Origin: an uncultured Collinsella sp.
GTDB lineage: Bacteria > Actinomycetota > Coriobacteriia > Coriobacteriales > Coriobacteriaceae
Direction: 5' to 3'
Length of the DNA: 24,389 nt
NCBI GenBank assembly: GCA_902491055.1
Contig: CABUGI010000020.1
Span: 1-24,389, forward strand
The position numbers and the translations under genes were made by a program. Below are positions 6,954 through 14,504 of the stretch, in pieces. The number at the start of each line of letters is the position of its first letter. Positions within the stretch are counted from its first letter, which is position 1. Under the pieces are notes generated by a model. The model was not told the DNA's origin, searched no databases, and was given only the letters and a program-made list of their open reading frames with translations.

Positions 6954-9404
6954 ATGCTGCAGAAAATCCAACGCTTTGGCGGGGCAATGTTCGCGCCCGC
7001 CATGTTGTTTTCCATATCGGGTCTTATGGTCGGCGTCTCCGCCCTCGCAACGTCTGCGGATATCGTCGGCGACCTCGCCGTATACGGAACCCCTTGGTAC
7101 GTTTTTTGGACTATCATCCAGCGCGGCTCGTGGACGGTCTTTAAACGACTTCCGCTCCTTTTTGCCGTAGCGCTGCCCATCGGTCTTGCCCAAAAACAAC
7201 CAGCTCGTTGTTGCCTCGAGGCGCTCGTGGCCTATTTTGCCTATTGCTTCTTTTTGAGCGAGATCATCAAGCTGAGCGGAGACAACCTTGGACTTAAGTA
7301 CCCGTCGTCTTTGACCTCCGCTAGCGGCATCACCATCATCGACGGCATCAAGACACTCGACACCGGCATTATCGGCCCGCTGGCGGTGTCGGCAACCGTC
7401 GTCGCCATCCATGACCGCTTCTACGATGCCAAGGTTCCCGATTGGCTCGGTACCTTCTCGGGTTCCTCGCTGGTCTACCTCATCAGCTTTTTTGCCGTGT
7501 TCGCCCTTGCCGCCATCTCGGCCGCCATCGTGCCCTTCGTATACGCAGCGACCGAAACGCTGCGCCACGCACTTGCGGGCGTCGGCCCCTTCGGCGTGGG
7601 TATCTTTGTGTTTTTGGAGCGAGCACTCGAGCCCTTTGGCCTGCACCACCTGCTCTACATGCCGATCTACTACGACAACCTGGTCATTAACGACGGCATC
7701 TACGCCACGTGGAGCAGTTTGCTCCCCATCCTCTCCCATAGCACGCGCCCCCTTAATGAGCTTGCGCCGTGGGCCGGTTTTACCGCCACCGGCTGGGTCA
7801 AGCTCTTTGGCCTTCCTGCCATCGCAGCTGCGTTCTACTCCACCGCAAAACCCGAGCGCCGCGCCGGCCTCAGGGTCATCCTTGTTCCCGCCATCATCGC
7901 CTCGGTGGTTTGCGGCGTTACCGAGCCACTCGAGTTTCTCTTTATGTTCACCCACCCCGGGCTCTTTTTGCTCTACGCCGTCTTATCGTCTTGCCTTGCC
8001 ACAGCCATGAATCTCTTTGGCATCGTCGGCATCTTCTCGGGCGGCCTGATGGAGATGGCAGCCTTCAACTTTATTCCGCTCATGCGCACGCATGCCGGTG
8101 CCTATCTTTTGGCGCTCGGTATCGGCCTTGCCTTTAGCCTCATCTTTTTTGTTAGTTTTCGAGCACTCATCTTGGTCTATGACCTTAAGACACCGGGCCG
8201 CGAGGATCATGTTGCCAATCGCGCGGCAATCGATTGTTTAACGGGAAGCGACTTTGCCAAAGAGCAATCTCCCAATGACGAGGTCAATAGTCGATCCGAT
8301 CAAGATCACGTCCTCGCTGAGCGGGTAATTCAGCTTTTAGGTGGCGTTGGCAATATCGTGGGCGCAACCAACTGCGCCACGCGCCTTCGCGTCGAGGTCG
8401 CAGACCCTTCCATCGTTGCAGATAACGCGTCGTTTGTCGCGGTGGGCGCCAAGGGCCTCATCATTACGGGCAAGACCGCCCAGGTGATCATCGGCATCTC
8501 CGTTCCCCGCGTTAAAGAGCATTTTGACCAGATCATGGGCCTCGAGCCGGAATTTGTGCCCACCACCTCGGCCTCCCCTGCCGCCAGCGCAGCCCATAAG
8601 CGCGGCGATATTTGCTTCTTCGATATCGACGGAACGCTCGCCTGGCAAGACCCCAGGCTCGCCCAAGACCTTCCCGAAGACGAGCGGGACCTCTCCCCCT
8701 ATCCCAACGAGGCGGTTTCGCAGGCAATCCGCGAGTTTGTCGCCAACGGCAACATGGCCTTTATCTGCACGGGACGTACCCTGAGCTGCATCCACCCCAA
8801 ACTTCTTGAGCTGCCCTGGACCGGCATCGTCTGTCTTGCGGGCGGTTACGCCGAGATCAACGGACACACAATTCGCGATCTGTCGATGACGCCCAGTATG
8901 CTGCAGCGTCTTGCCCCCTACCTTGAGCAATCGGGCGAGGTCATCCGCTTTGAGGGCCTCAACGGCGTCGTGCGCATGAGTGCCGATGCCACCGATGCTC
9001 CCGGATACGCGCGCACCCTGGGCGACGCAGTCACGCAGCTGCAACATTACAGTGTCTACAAGATCTTGATGTCTACATCGCTCGCCAACCACATCGCTCA
9101 AGATAAGGCACTTGAGCCGCTGCTGTGCTTTAACGAGCTCGAACTCGAGGTAACCGAAATCTCGCCCCGCGAATGCACGAAGCGCGGGGGCATCCAGTCT
9201 GTACTCGACGCCCTCGATCCCCACCACGGAACCGTATACGGCATTGGCGACGCCAGCAATGACGTCTCGCTGATGAACGCCGTCGATGTCGGTATCGCCA
9301 TGGGCAATGCACCGGACTATCTCAAGGATAAGGCCGATTACGTGACCGACGCCGTCGATCGTGACGGTGTCGTTGCGGCGCTCGAGCATTTTAGGCTGAT
9401 TTAG
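6954..9404 (+). CDS. PTS alpha-glucoside permease IIC-IIB fused to a HAD (Cof-type) phosphatase
   Basis: Single 816-residue protein with three parts. Residues 1-412 are a glucose-superfamily PTS IIC membrane domain resembling Bacillus GlvC/MalP (start MLQKIQRFGGAMFAPA; GVTEPLEF at 321-328; LERALEPFGLHH at 221-232). Residues 452-530 are IIB with phospho-Cys474 in NCATRLR. After a 22-residue Ala/Ser/Pro linker, residues 553-816 form a HAD IIB phosphatase with every catalytic motif: DIDGT (557-561), TGRT (606-609), KRGG (743-746) and GDASNDVSLM (765-774). No IIA domain is present, so a separate IIA is needed. The expected activity is uptake and 6-phosphorylation of an alpha-glucoside at the membrane, with the HAD part perhaps removing the phosphate in the cytoplasm. 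I chose ATG 6954 because GGAAGG lies 7-8 nt upstream; an in-frame TTG at 6918 lacks this. The gene is divergent from the GntR regulator. Confidence 0.93.
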   Translation: MLQKIQRFGGAMFAPAMLFSISGLMVGVSALATSADIVGDLAVYGTPWYVFWTIIQRGSWTVFKRLPLLFAVALPIGLAQKQPARCCLEALVAYFAYCFFLSEIIKLSGDNLGLKYPSSLTSASGITIIDGIKTLDTGIIGPLAVSATVVAIHDRFYDAKVPDWLGTFSGSSLVYLISFFAVFALAAISAAIVPFVYAATETLRHALAGVGPFGVGIFVFLERALEPFGLHHLLYMPIYYDNLVINDGIYATWSSLLPILSHSTRPLNELAPWAGFTATGWVKLFGLPAIAAAFYSTAKPERRAGLRVILVPAIIASVVCGVTEPLEFLFMFTHPGLFLLYAVLSSCLATAMNLFGIVGIFSGGLMEMAAFNFIPLMRTHAGAYLLALGIGLAFSLIFFVSFRALILVYDLKTPGREDHVANRAAIDCLTGSDFAKEQSPNDEVNSRSDQDHVLAERVIQLLGGVGNIVGATNCATRLRVEVADPSIVADNASFVAVGAKGLIITGKTAQVIIGISVPRVKEHFDQIMGLEPEFVPTTSASPAASAAHKRGDICFFDIDGTLAWQDPRLAQDLPEDERDLSPYPNEAVSQAIREFVANGNMAFICTGRTLSCIHPKLLELPWTGIVCLAGGYAEINGHTIRDLSMTPSMLQRLAPYLEQSGEVIRFEGLNGVVRMSADATDAPGYARTLGDAVTQLQHYSVYKILMSTSLANHIAQDKALEPLLCFNELELEVTEISPRECTKRGGIQSVLDALDPHHGTVYGIGDASNDVSLMNAVDVGIAMGNAPDYLKDKADYVTDAVDRDGVVAALEHFRLI

Positions 9405-9529
9405 GCACGCTCCATCAAACGCACGCCCGTTGTCCTAAATCGCCAAAACTGCCGCGCCAAACGCCCTGATGTGGCAATATGTTGTCTGCATATTGCATCA
9501 ATGCAACCTCAGAAAGAATGCGAGAACCC

Positions 9530-10543
9530 GTGTCCAGTCCGTTTACCAGCTTTTTAGCCCAGCACTTTGACCAGATTAACGACTATCTGGCCACGTTCTT
9601 TGACGGACAGGCGACCTCTGCCGATATCGAGCGCTACCTGTATGCGCCGCTCTCGGCTTTTACGGCCAACGCCGGCAAGCGCCACCGCCCGCTTATCTGT
9701 ATGCTCGCCGCAACCGCAGTGGGCGGTAGCTTTGAGAGCGCCCGCAGCGCCGCGGCAGCCATCGAGCATTTCCAGTCGGGCGCGCTGATCCACGACGACA
9801 TCGCCGACAACGGACAGCTTCGTCGAGGCAAGCCCTGCATGCACCTTACCGAGGGCACGGGCCTTGCCATCAATTGTGGCGACCTGGCGCTCGCCATGGT
9901 CACCAAGACGGTTCTCGACGACCCTACGCTGGAGTCCGACGTGAAGCTGCGCGTGCTCCACGAGCTTACCGAGATGATCGTCCGCACCATTGAGGGTCAA
10001 GCACTCGACCTGGGTTGGGTCCGTGACGGGCGCTTTGATATCTCGGTTGATGACTACCTGGACATGGCGACGCACAAGACCGCGTTTTACAGCGGAGCCA
10101 CGCCGCTTGCCGCCGGAGCCATTATCGGCGGCGGCAGCGATGAGCAAATCGAAGCGCTGCGCGCCTTTGGCCTACACACAGGCCTTGCCTTTCAGATTCA
10201 GGACGACCTGCTCAACCTTGTCGGCACTAAGGAAGCCGCCAACAAGGACTTCCGCACCGACATCACCGAGGGCAAGCGCACGCTTGTCGCCGTACACGCC
10301 CTCTCTGATGAGCGCCACCACGACGAGGTCGAGGCGATTCTTTCCTCGGGCACCGATGATCCCGCGCAGCTCGCACGCGCCGTGGAGATCTTCCAGGAAA
10401 CCGGCTCCATCGATTACGCCCACACTTACGCGCTCGACCTGACCGCTAAGGCCAAAGCGGCCATCGAGAACGTTGAGCTTGATCCGCACGCACGCGAGCT
10501 GTTCCTCTCCATGGCAGATTTCTTTGTGGAGCGCCTTAACTAA
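9530..10543 (+). CDS. Polyprenyl (E-type) diphosphate synthase
   Basis: Cytoplasmic prenyltransferase that condenses isopentenyl diphosphate onto allylic diphosphates, making chains such as geranylgeranyl or longer for quinones or lipid carriers. From GTG 9530 the protein has 337 residues, the usual size. It shows GKRHRP (49-54), the first Asp-rich motif DDIAD (89-93) with RRG (98-100), and GQALDLGW. The second Asp-rich motif is DDLLN (225-229), with Asn in place of the last Asp. The closing DITEGKRTL is typical. The start is uncertain: ATG 9479, ATG 9518 and GTG 9530 are all in frame with no strong ribosome site, and I favour the last because the domain begins there. Product chain length cannot be told. 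It follows the PTS-HAD gene without a visible terminator. Confidence 0.9.
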   Translation: MSSPFTSFLAQHFDQINDYLATFFDGQATSADIERYLYAPLSAFTANAGKRHRPLICMLAATAVGGSFESARSAAAAIEHFQSGALIHDDIADNGQLRRGKPCMHLTEGTGLAINCGDLALAMVTKTVLDDPTLESDVKLRVLHELTEMIVRTIEGQALDLGWVRDGRFDISVDDYLDMATHKTAFYSGATPLAAGAIIGGGSDEQIEALRAFGLHTGLAFQIQDDLLNLVGTKEAANKDFRTDITEGKRTLVAVHALSDERHHDEVEAILSSGTDDPAQLARAVEIFQETGSIDYAHTYALDLTAKAKAAIENVELDPHARELFLSMADFFVERLN

Positions 10544-10681
10544 CGGGGGTTATAAAACCTGTCAGCAGCGTATTTAGGCACAACTTGCTACACTGTTGAG
10601 TGCATGTTTATGCATCCCTTTGCGTTGTCTATCCGACAGACGCTCAAATAGTACGAATGGTACGCCGAAAGGGGTTCGTTC

Positions 10682-11587
10682 ATGGAACCTATTACAACGG
10701 GCATGCAAGGAGCAGCCGTCGAGGACGTGCAGTCTCGTCTCCTGCAGCTCGGCTACACGATTGATGCCGCCGAAGTCACCGACAAGTACTTTGGAGCCAC
10801 CACTGAGCAGGCCGTCAGCACTTTCAGGCTCGACAGCGGCCTTGCTGCCGGTCATGCCGTCGATATCCCCTGTTGGAGCGCCCTTGTAGACGCTTCGTAT
10901 AAGCTGGGCGACCGCACCCTCTATCTGCGCATGCCCAATTTCCATGGCGCCGATGTGCAGGCCCTGCAGCGCGCTCTCAACGTTTTGGGCTTTGCCTGTG
11001 GCGAAGACGACGGCTACTTTGGCCCGCATACCGAGGCCGCCCTGCAGCAGTTCCAGGAAAATGTCGGCCTGTTTGCCGACGGCATGGCCTTCCAGGACAC
11101 CTACGCCTACATCAACCGCCTGCACCATGTGTGGGAGGGCAAGCCCTCGGTCACCGAAGCCGAGTCCCGTATCGGTTTTGCTCGCGCCGCCAACGTGCTC
11201 GAGCGCTTCCAGATTGCCGTTATCGGCGAGGACCCCATCGCACGCAGCGTTGCGTCGCGCATGTGGAATATCGCCACGGCAACGACCGACAACAGCGGCA
11301 TGATGCTCTGCGACTCCGAGGTCCCAACCGACGTTGACCTGGTGCTCGAGATCGCAAGCGACGAGCTGCCCGCCGACGCCGCACCGCGCGCCACGATTGC
11401 CCTCGCCGAGTGCCACAACCTGGCCCAGCGCATCCGCACTGCCAATGTCGCCGCGCAGCAGAAGCCGGCACGCATTCGCATTGAGCTCACGGGCATGACG
11501 CGCTACAACGGCACCTTCACGGCCAGCGACGCCCAGACGCTCGCGGTACGCCTGCTCGATGGCGTTTGCGATGCCCTCGCAGATTAG
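10682..11587 (+). CDS. Cytoplasmic protein with two peptidoglycan-binding (PGBD-1) repeats
   Basis: 301 residues. Two PGBD-1 folds are visible at about 5-55 and 80-130, each with the pattern of a helix, LQLLGY/LNVLGF, then YFG..T..AV..F. There is no signal peptide or membrane segment, so it appears to stay in the cytoplasm. Residues from about 172 to 301 are unassigned. Their strand/helix rhythm (IAVIGEDPIARSVASRMW, VDLVLEIAS, CHNLAQRIRTANV) faintly recalls an Amidase_3 fold, but the zinc-binding His/Glu residues of an active amidase are not seen. Mycobacterial CwlM has two PGBD repeats plus an amidase-like domain and acts inside the cell as a regulator; a similar role is possible but unproven. 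ATG is preceded by AAAGGGG. A terminator-poor gap of 138 nt precedes it and tRNA-Gln follows. Confidence 0.8.
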   Translation: MEPITTGMQGAAVEDVQSRLLQLGYTIDAAEVTDKYFGATTEQAVSTFRLDSGLAAGHAVDIPCWSALVDASYKLGDRTLYLRMPNFHGADVQALQRALNVLGFACGEDDGYFGPHTEAALQQFQENVGLFADGMAFQDTYAYINRLHHVWEGKPSVTEAESRIGFARAANVLERFQIAVIGEDPIARSVASRMWNIATATTDNSGMMLCDSEVPTDVDLVLEIASDELPADAAPRATIALAECHNLAQRIRTANVAAQQKPARIRIELTGMTRYNGTFTASDAQTLAVRLLDGVCDALAD

Positions 11588-11594
11588 GTAAACT
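11566..11594 (+). promoter_or_regulatory. Putative promoter of tRNA-Gln
   Basis: TTGCGA (11566-11571) and TAAACT (11589-11594) are separated by 17 bp, placing transcription start near 11601, just before the tRNA. The -35 lies inside the 3' end of the preceding gene. Confidence 0.45.
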
Positions 11595-11623
11595 AGACGA
11601 GTTGCTTTTGGCAACACCCATAC

Positions 11624-11698
11624 TGGGACGTAGTTCAACGGTAGAACTCCGGTTTTTGGTGCCGGCTGTTGGGGGTTCGAATCCCTCCGTCCCAGCCA
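11624..11698 (+). tRNA. tRNA-Gln (anticodon UUG)
   Basis: A full cloverleaf can be drawn: acceptor TGGGACG with CGTCCCA (7 bp), D arm with AGTTCAACGGTAGAACT, anticodon stem CCGGT/GCCGG around loop TTTTGGT (anticodon TTG), and T arm GGGGG-TTCGAAT-CCCTC. The discriminator is G and CCA is encoded. The sequence is intact and should be functional. Confidence 0.97.
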
Positions 11699-11708
11699 TT
11701 AAAATTGA

Positions 11709-11744
11709 GCGCCCTGAGCCCATAACGGCCCAGGGCGCCTTCTT
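11709..11744 (+). terminator. Terminator after tRNA-Gln
   Basis: GCGCCCTGAGCC (11709-11720) pairs with GGCCCAGGGCGC (11727-11738), with one mismatch. It is followed by CTTCTT, a weak T run. It lies about 10 nt after the tRNA CCA end. Confidence 0.7.
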
Positions 11745-11753
11745 GTGGGCAAG

Positions 11754-11887
11754 CGGAGGGATTCGAGAACCCGCAAGGGTGCGGAGCTGAGGAAACGCGA
11801 AGCGTTTTCCAGCGCAGCACGCAAGGAGCGAAGCGACGCAGCGGGGCGCGGCCGCCGAAAAGGCGGACGCGGAATCCCTCCGTCCCA
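11754..11887. repeat. Repeat block bounded by tRNA-Gln 3'-end copies
   Basis: CGGAGGGATTC (11754-11764) and GAATCCCTCCG (11872-11882) form an 11-bp perfect inverted repeat around GC-rich sequence. GAATCCCTCCGTCCCA at 11872-11887 is an exact 16-bp copy of the tRNA-Gln 3' end (11679-11694). The left boundary is its reverse complement. Inside are small hairpins (GGAAACGC/GCGTTTTCC and CCGCC/GGCGG). No coding potential is convincing. This may be a tRNA-derived dispersed repeat or the scar of an integrated element. Confidence 0.7.
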
Positions 11888-11889
11888 CA

Positions 11890-11949
11890 GCCGGCACTTG
11901 GAGACGTTCCTAAAGTGCCGGCACTAAAGGAACGTCTCCAAGTGCCGGC
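11890..11949. repeat. 60-bp near-perfect palindrome
   Basis: Arms of 22 bp (11890-11911 and 11928-11949) are perfectly complementary. The centre AGTGCCGGCACT (11914-11925) is itself a 12-bp palindrome, and only the two flanking AA pairs break symmetry. The sequence could form a cruciform in DNA or a very stable hairpin in RNA from either strand. No T run follows on the plus strand. Confidence 0.85.
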
Positions 11950-11974
11950 CTCCCAAAAATCTACCTTTAAAAGA

Positions 11975-12013
11975 CAGGCGCCCCAAGCCCATAAGGACCA
12001 AGAGCGCCTTTCA
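11975..12013 (+). terminator. Second terminator-like hairpin, similar to the tRNA-Gln terminator
   Basis: AGGCGC and GCGCCT(TT) bracket AAGCCCATAAGGACCAAG, which closely matches the inside of the tRNA terminator (GAGCCCATAACGGCCCAG). The two probably arose by duplication. The stem is weaker here (about 6 bp plus partial inner pairing). Confidence 0.45.
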
Positions 12014-12101
12014 TCTAGAAAATATCAGCCCAGTTCCGAAAAGCGACCCGCATGCGACAACCAAGTAGCCGCAGGCCCCGGGAGAGTGGGGACACCGGCT
12101 T

Positions 12102-12141
12102 AGGTTTATCGCGAGTTCCGCACGAACAGGAGGCCACTTAA
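12102..12141 (+). repeat. Truncated copy of the variable-arm hairpin element
   Basis: AGGTTTATCGCGAGTTCC (starting at 12102) continuing GCACG, and later AGGCCACTTAA (12131-12141), match the left half of the complete element at 17211-17345. The right half (GCAGGACTG, GTAGAGCAGG, AAACCTT) is absent and no complementary outer arm is found, so this copy is broken. Confidence 0.75.
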
Positions 12142-12163
12142 CCTCGATGTTTTGGACGTGACA

Positions 12164-12269
12164 GCGAGAGGGGCCCTGGTATGGCAAGGTGACGTGAAAC
12201 AAGGCGGCGCTGACCTTCTGGTCGCGCCGCCGAAGTTGAACGTCAGATTGCCGTGCCAGGGCCCCTCGC
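12164..12269. repeat. Long hairpin element with inner GC hairpin
   Basis: The outer arms (12164-12195 and 12240-12269) pair over about 30 bp with two wobbles, two mismatches and a 2-nt bulge, ending in TGACGT/ACGTCA. An internal loop (GAAACAA and GAAGTTGA) then leads to an inner stem GGCGGCGC (12203-12210) / GCGCCGCC (12224-12231). This is capped by GACC-TTCT-GGTC. The build resembles the elements at 16934 and 17211 but the core sequence differs. Confidence 0.7.
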
Positions 12270-12281
12270 AGCGTCAAGAAG

Positions 12282-12305
12282 TCCGCCGTTCGGTAGAACG
12301 GCGGA
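12282..12305 (-). terminator. Terminator of the JetD-like gene
   Basis: TCCGCCGTTC (12282-12291) and GAACGGCGGA (12296-12305) form a 10-bp perfect stem with a 4-nt loop, 4 nt after the stop codon. On the minus strand CTTCTTG follows, a weak T run. Confidence 0.7.
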
Positions 12306-12308
12306 ATT

Positions 12309-14492
12309 TTAGTTGTTGAGCATGCGGTCGAAGCTTCCCGAGTCGCCATCCCGATAGTCTGCGGTCATCAGAATCTCCTGCGGAATGCGCCCGCCCTCGC
12401 GCAGCACGTTGCGGAACTGCACGCGCGTAACCATGGGCAGATCCTTGATCGTCGCTGCCAGGTTCTGCGGCACGCCTTGGTTGGCAGCCGCGGGCTCGCA
12501 CTCGCCGCCGGCCTTCACGCGACGCTTATGCTCGGCGAGCATGGCGCGGTACATGCCGGCATGCAGGCGAATCTCAACCACATTGGCATTGCGAGTCTGC
12601 TCGACGATGCGCGCGCCCTCGCGATCGATATCGCCTACGTAGTAGACGTAGTTAAAGCGATAGCCAATCTCGGCCAGATAATCGTCCAGGGCATGCGAGA
12701 CGCTCGCCTTGCAGCCGCCGCCAAAAATCACGCCGCCCACCTTGGTACCAAAGAGCTTGGCATGTTTGCGTCCGCGCAGGAGCTTGACGATCTCGTCGTA
12801 GGTGTCCAGGTTCTCGACCATAATGAACGGCTTGTCGGCGCCCAGCGTAAAGAAGCCCGTAAAGTGCACGGGGCGATTGGGGGCGACCTTGATCGCCTGC
12901 ATGCTGATGCCCTTTTCGGTCATACGCCTGATCAAGCGCTCACCGTGCTTGCCGTCAAAAGCCTTCTCGTCGTTAAAGATCTGGTAGGCACGCTGGCGGC
13001 GCGAGGCAACCGGCGTATCGGCACCTCGGTTCTGCTCGATCCAAGCCTGGATGATTGCGATTTCCTCGGCAATCTTGCGGTTGGACATCTCGTTGTGCTG
13101 AGTGCGCTGCGGAGCCTTTTTGCCGTCCTTGCCCTCGACCTTTACGATCTGTGTCTGCTGCTCCTTGATCTTAGAGAGCGCCGTGGGCGTAGGGACAACT
13201 TTGAGCAGCTGCCTGCCTAAAACGCGGGCAAGGGCAAACGCCGAGACCTCGCCGTGAACGGCCGACTTGGGCTGCTGGGCAGCAGTATCTGCTGCGGCAG
13301 ACTCCGGCTTCTTCTGAGACTTGCGCTTAGGATCGCCTTGGGAATTGCGCTCGCGCTTCGGCATAGACGCCTGCTTCTGCGGACGATCGGACTTGCTCTC
13401 CTTCGCCGGCTGGCGCTTAGGCTGCCCCGAAGAAACCTCGGCCTTCGGATCCTCGTCCTGCGGCGTGGTCCTCTCGGCTGCAGTCTCGGCATGGGAACAG
13501 CGGCCCCCACGATGGCGACGGCGGCGAGGCTTGCTCGACGCGCCTTGCTCCGTCTGCTCATCAATAGGCTGCTGGCCCTTGGCCTCGGCATCAACCTCAA
13601 GCTGCGGCTCAACAGGCTTCTGCTCGCGAGCCGCCGGCTCAACGGCCTTCTCGTCCTTCTCGCCCTGAGTGGTCGAAGCCGGCTCGCTCTTCTCCTGACG
13701 CCTTACGGGATACGCGCGTCCCGCAAAACCGCGGCCGGGACGACACGAACCCGGAGCCCTCTTGGCAGACTCCTCAACATCGTCTGCAACCTCAGAAGAC
13801 TCTTCAACCCCACGCGCGGCATCCTGCTGTGCAGCCTTAAAGTGAGCACCGCGACGACGCTTGGGCTCTTGGGCCTCCACGGGCTTTTGCTCCCTCGCGG
13901 GCTTCTGCGACTCGGCAGCAACCTCGGTCTCAACAGCCTCAGCATCCGTCTCACCCTTTCGAGCAACGGCGCGACGGAAGCGCTCCTGCTGGGCGCGGCG
14001 CTGTGCATCGCGCTTGCCGCCCCCGCCAAAACCGCCGCGTCCTGCCTTGGCCGTAAAGGCACGCACGACGCTCTCATCGAGCAACTCATCGGTATCGGCA
14101 TGCTCACGCGGGGCAACTTCTTCCACAGCAGGCACGTCAGCGGAATCCTCGACGACAAAATCCTCGACGGACTCGGCAGGCTGCTCCTGGGCATCGCGGA
14201 TCTCGGCATTGATGGTATAGAACGCCGGGCGCCCGTTAATGCCGCTACCCTCGATCTTGGTCACGATATTTGCCGCGATAAGCTCATCGCGCATCGCCTT
14301 GGTGTCACATTCCTTATCGACGGAGCGGAAAATTTGCGCCAGCGCGCTCGACTTGATCTTGAGCGCCTTGCGGCAAAGCAGGTCGTAGGCAACCAGCTTG
14401 GCACGCTCAGCAGAAAGCGATGTCTGGCTGCTCAGACGCTCAGCCAGGGCATCGACATTATTTTGGTTATCGGAATATACCGTCTTGGCCAC
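12309..14492 (-). CDS. JetD-like Toprim protein with winged-helix start and long disordered middle
   Basis: 727 residues from the chosen start. Residues 7-95 look like a winged-helix domain (wing NGRPAFYTIN). Residues from about 95 to 407 are rich in Ala, Glu, Lys, Pro, Gln and Arg and are probably disordered, with RRRRHRGGR-type basic patches. A helical linker (467-537) leads to a Toprim domain related to the C-terminal domain of Wadjet JetD: catalytic-type Glu560 in MVENLDTYDE, IFGGG, Asp621/Asp623 in YVGDIDREG, and a closing GRIPQE (701-706) like the JetD RLEQE motif. Toprim domains of this type cut DNA; here that is inferred. No jetA, jetB or jetC neighbours are present. I chose GTG 14492 because GAAAGGGG lies just upstream; an in-frame ATG at 14516 would place that site inside the gene. 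Confidence 0.75.
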   Translation of the reverse strand: MAKTVYSDNQNNVDALAERLSSQTSLSAERAKLVAYDLLCRKALKIKSSALAQIFRSVDKECDTKAMRDELIAANIVTKIEGSGINGRPAFYTINAEIRDAQEQPAESVEDFVVEDSADVPAVEEVAPREHADTDELLDESVVRAFTAKAGRGGFGGGGKRDAQRRAQQERFRRAVARKGETDAEAVETEVAAESQKPAREQKPVEAQEPKRRRGAHFKAAQQDAARGVEESSEVADDVEESAKRAPGSCRPGRGFAGRAYPVRRQEKSEPASTTQGEKDEKAVEPAAREQKPVEPQLEVDAEAKGQQPIDEQTEQGASSKPRRRRHRGGRCSHAETAAERTTPQDEDPKAEVSSGQPKRQPAKESKSDRPQKQASMPKRERNSQGDPKRKSQKKPESAAADTAAQQPKSAVHGEVSAFALARVLGRQLLKVVPTPTALSKIKEQQTQIVKVEGKDGKKAPQRTQHNEMSNRKIAEEIAIIQAWIEQNRGADTPVASRRQRAYQIFNDEKAFDGKHGERLIRRMTEKGISMQAIKVAPNRPVHFTGFFTLGADKPFIMVENLDTYDEIVKLLRGRKHAKLFGTKVGGVIFGGGCKASVSHALDDYLAEIGYRFNYVYYVGDIDREGARIVEQTRNANVVEIRLHAGMYRAMLAEHKRRVKAGGECEPAAANQGVPQNLAATIKDLPMVTRVQFRNVLREGGRIPQEILMTADYRDGDSGSFDRMLNN

Positions 14493-14504
14493 GGGGCCCC
14501 TTTC

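Noticed and set aside
11517..11897. Minus-strand frame crossing tRNA-Gln
   Set aside because: It reads through the tRNA and repeats, producing the familiar spurious tRNA-derived peptide pattern (GFEPPTAGTKN); not a gene.
12011..12349. Minus-strand frame of about 112 codons in the repeat-rich gap
   Set aside because: It overlaps the dispersed element, a long hairpin and the terminator of the neighbouring gene; no ribosome site or recognisable domain.
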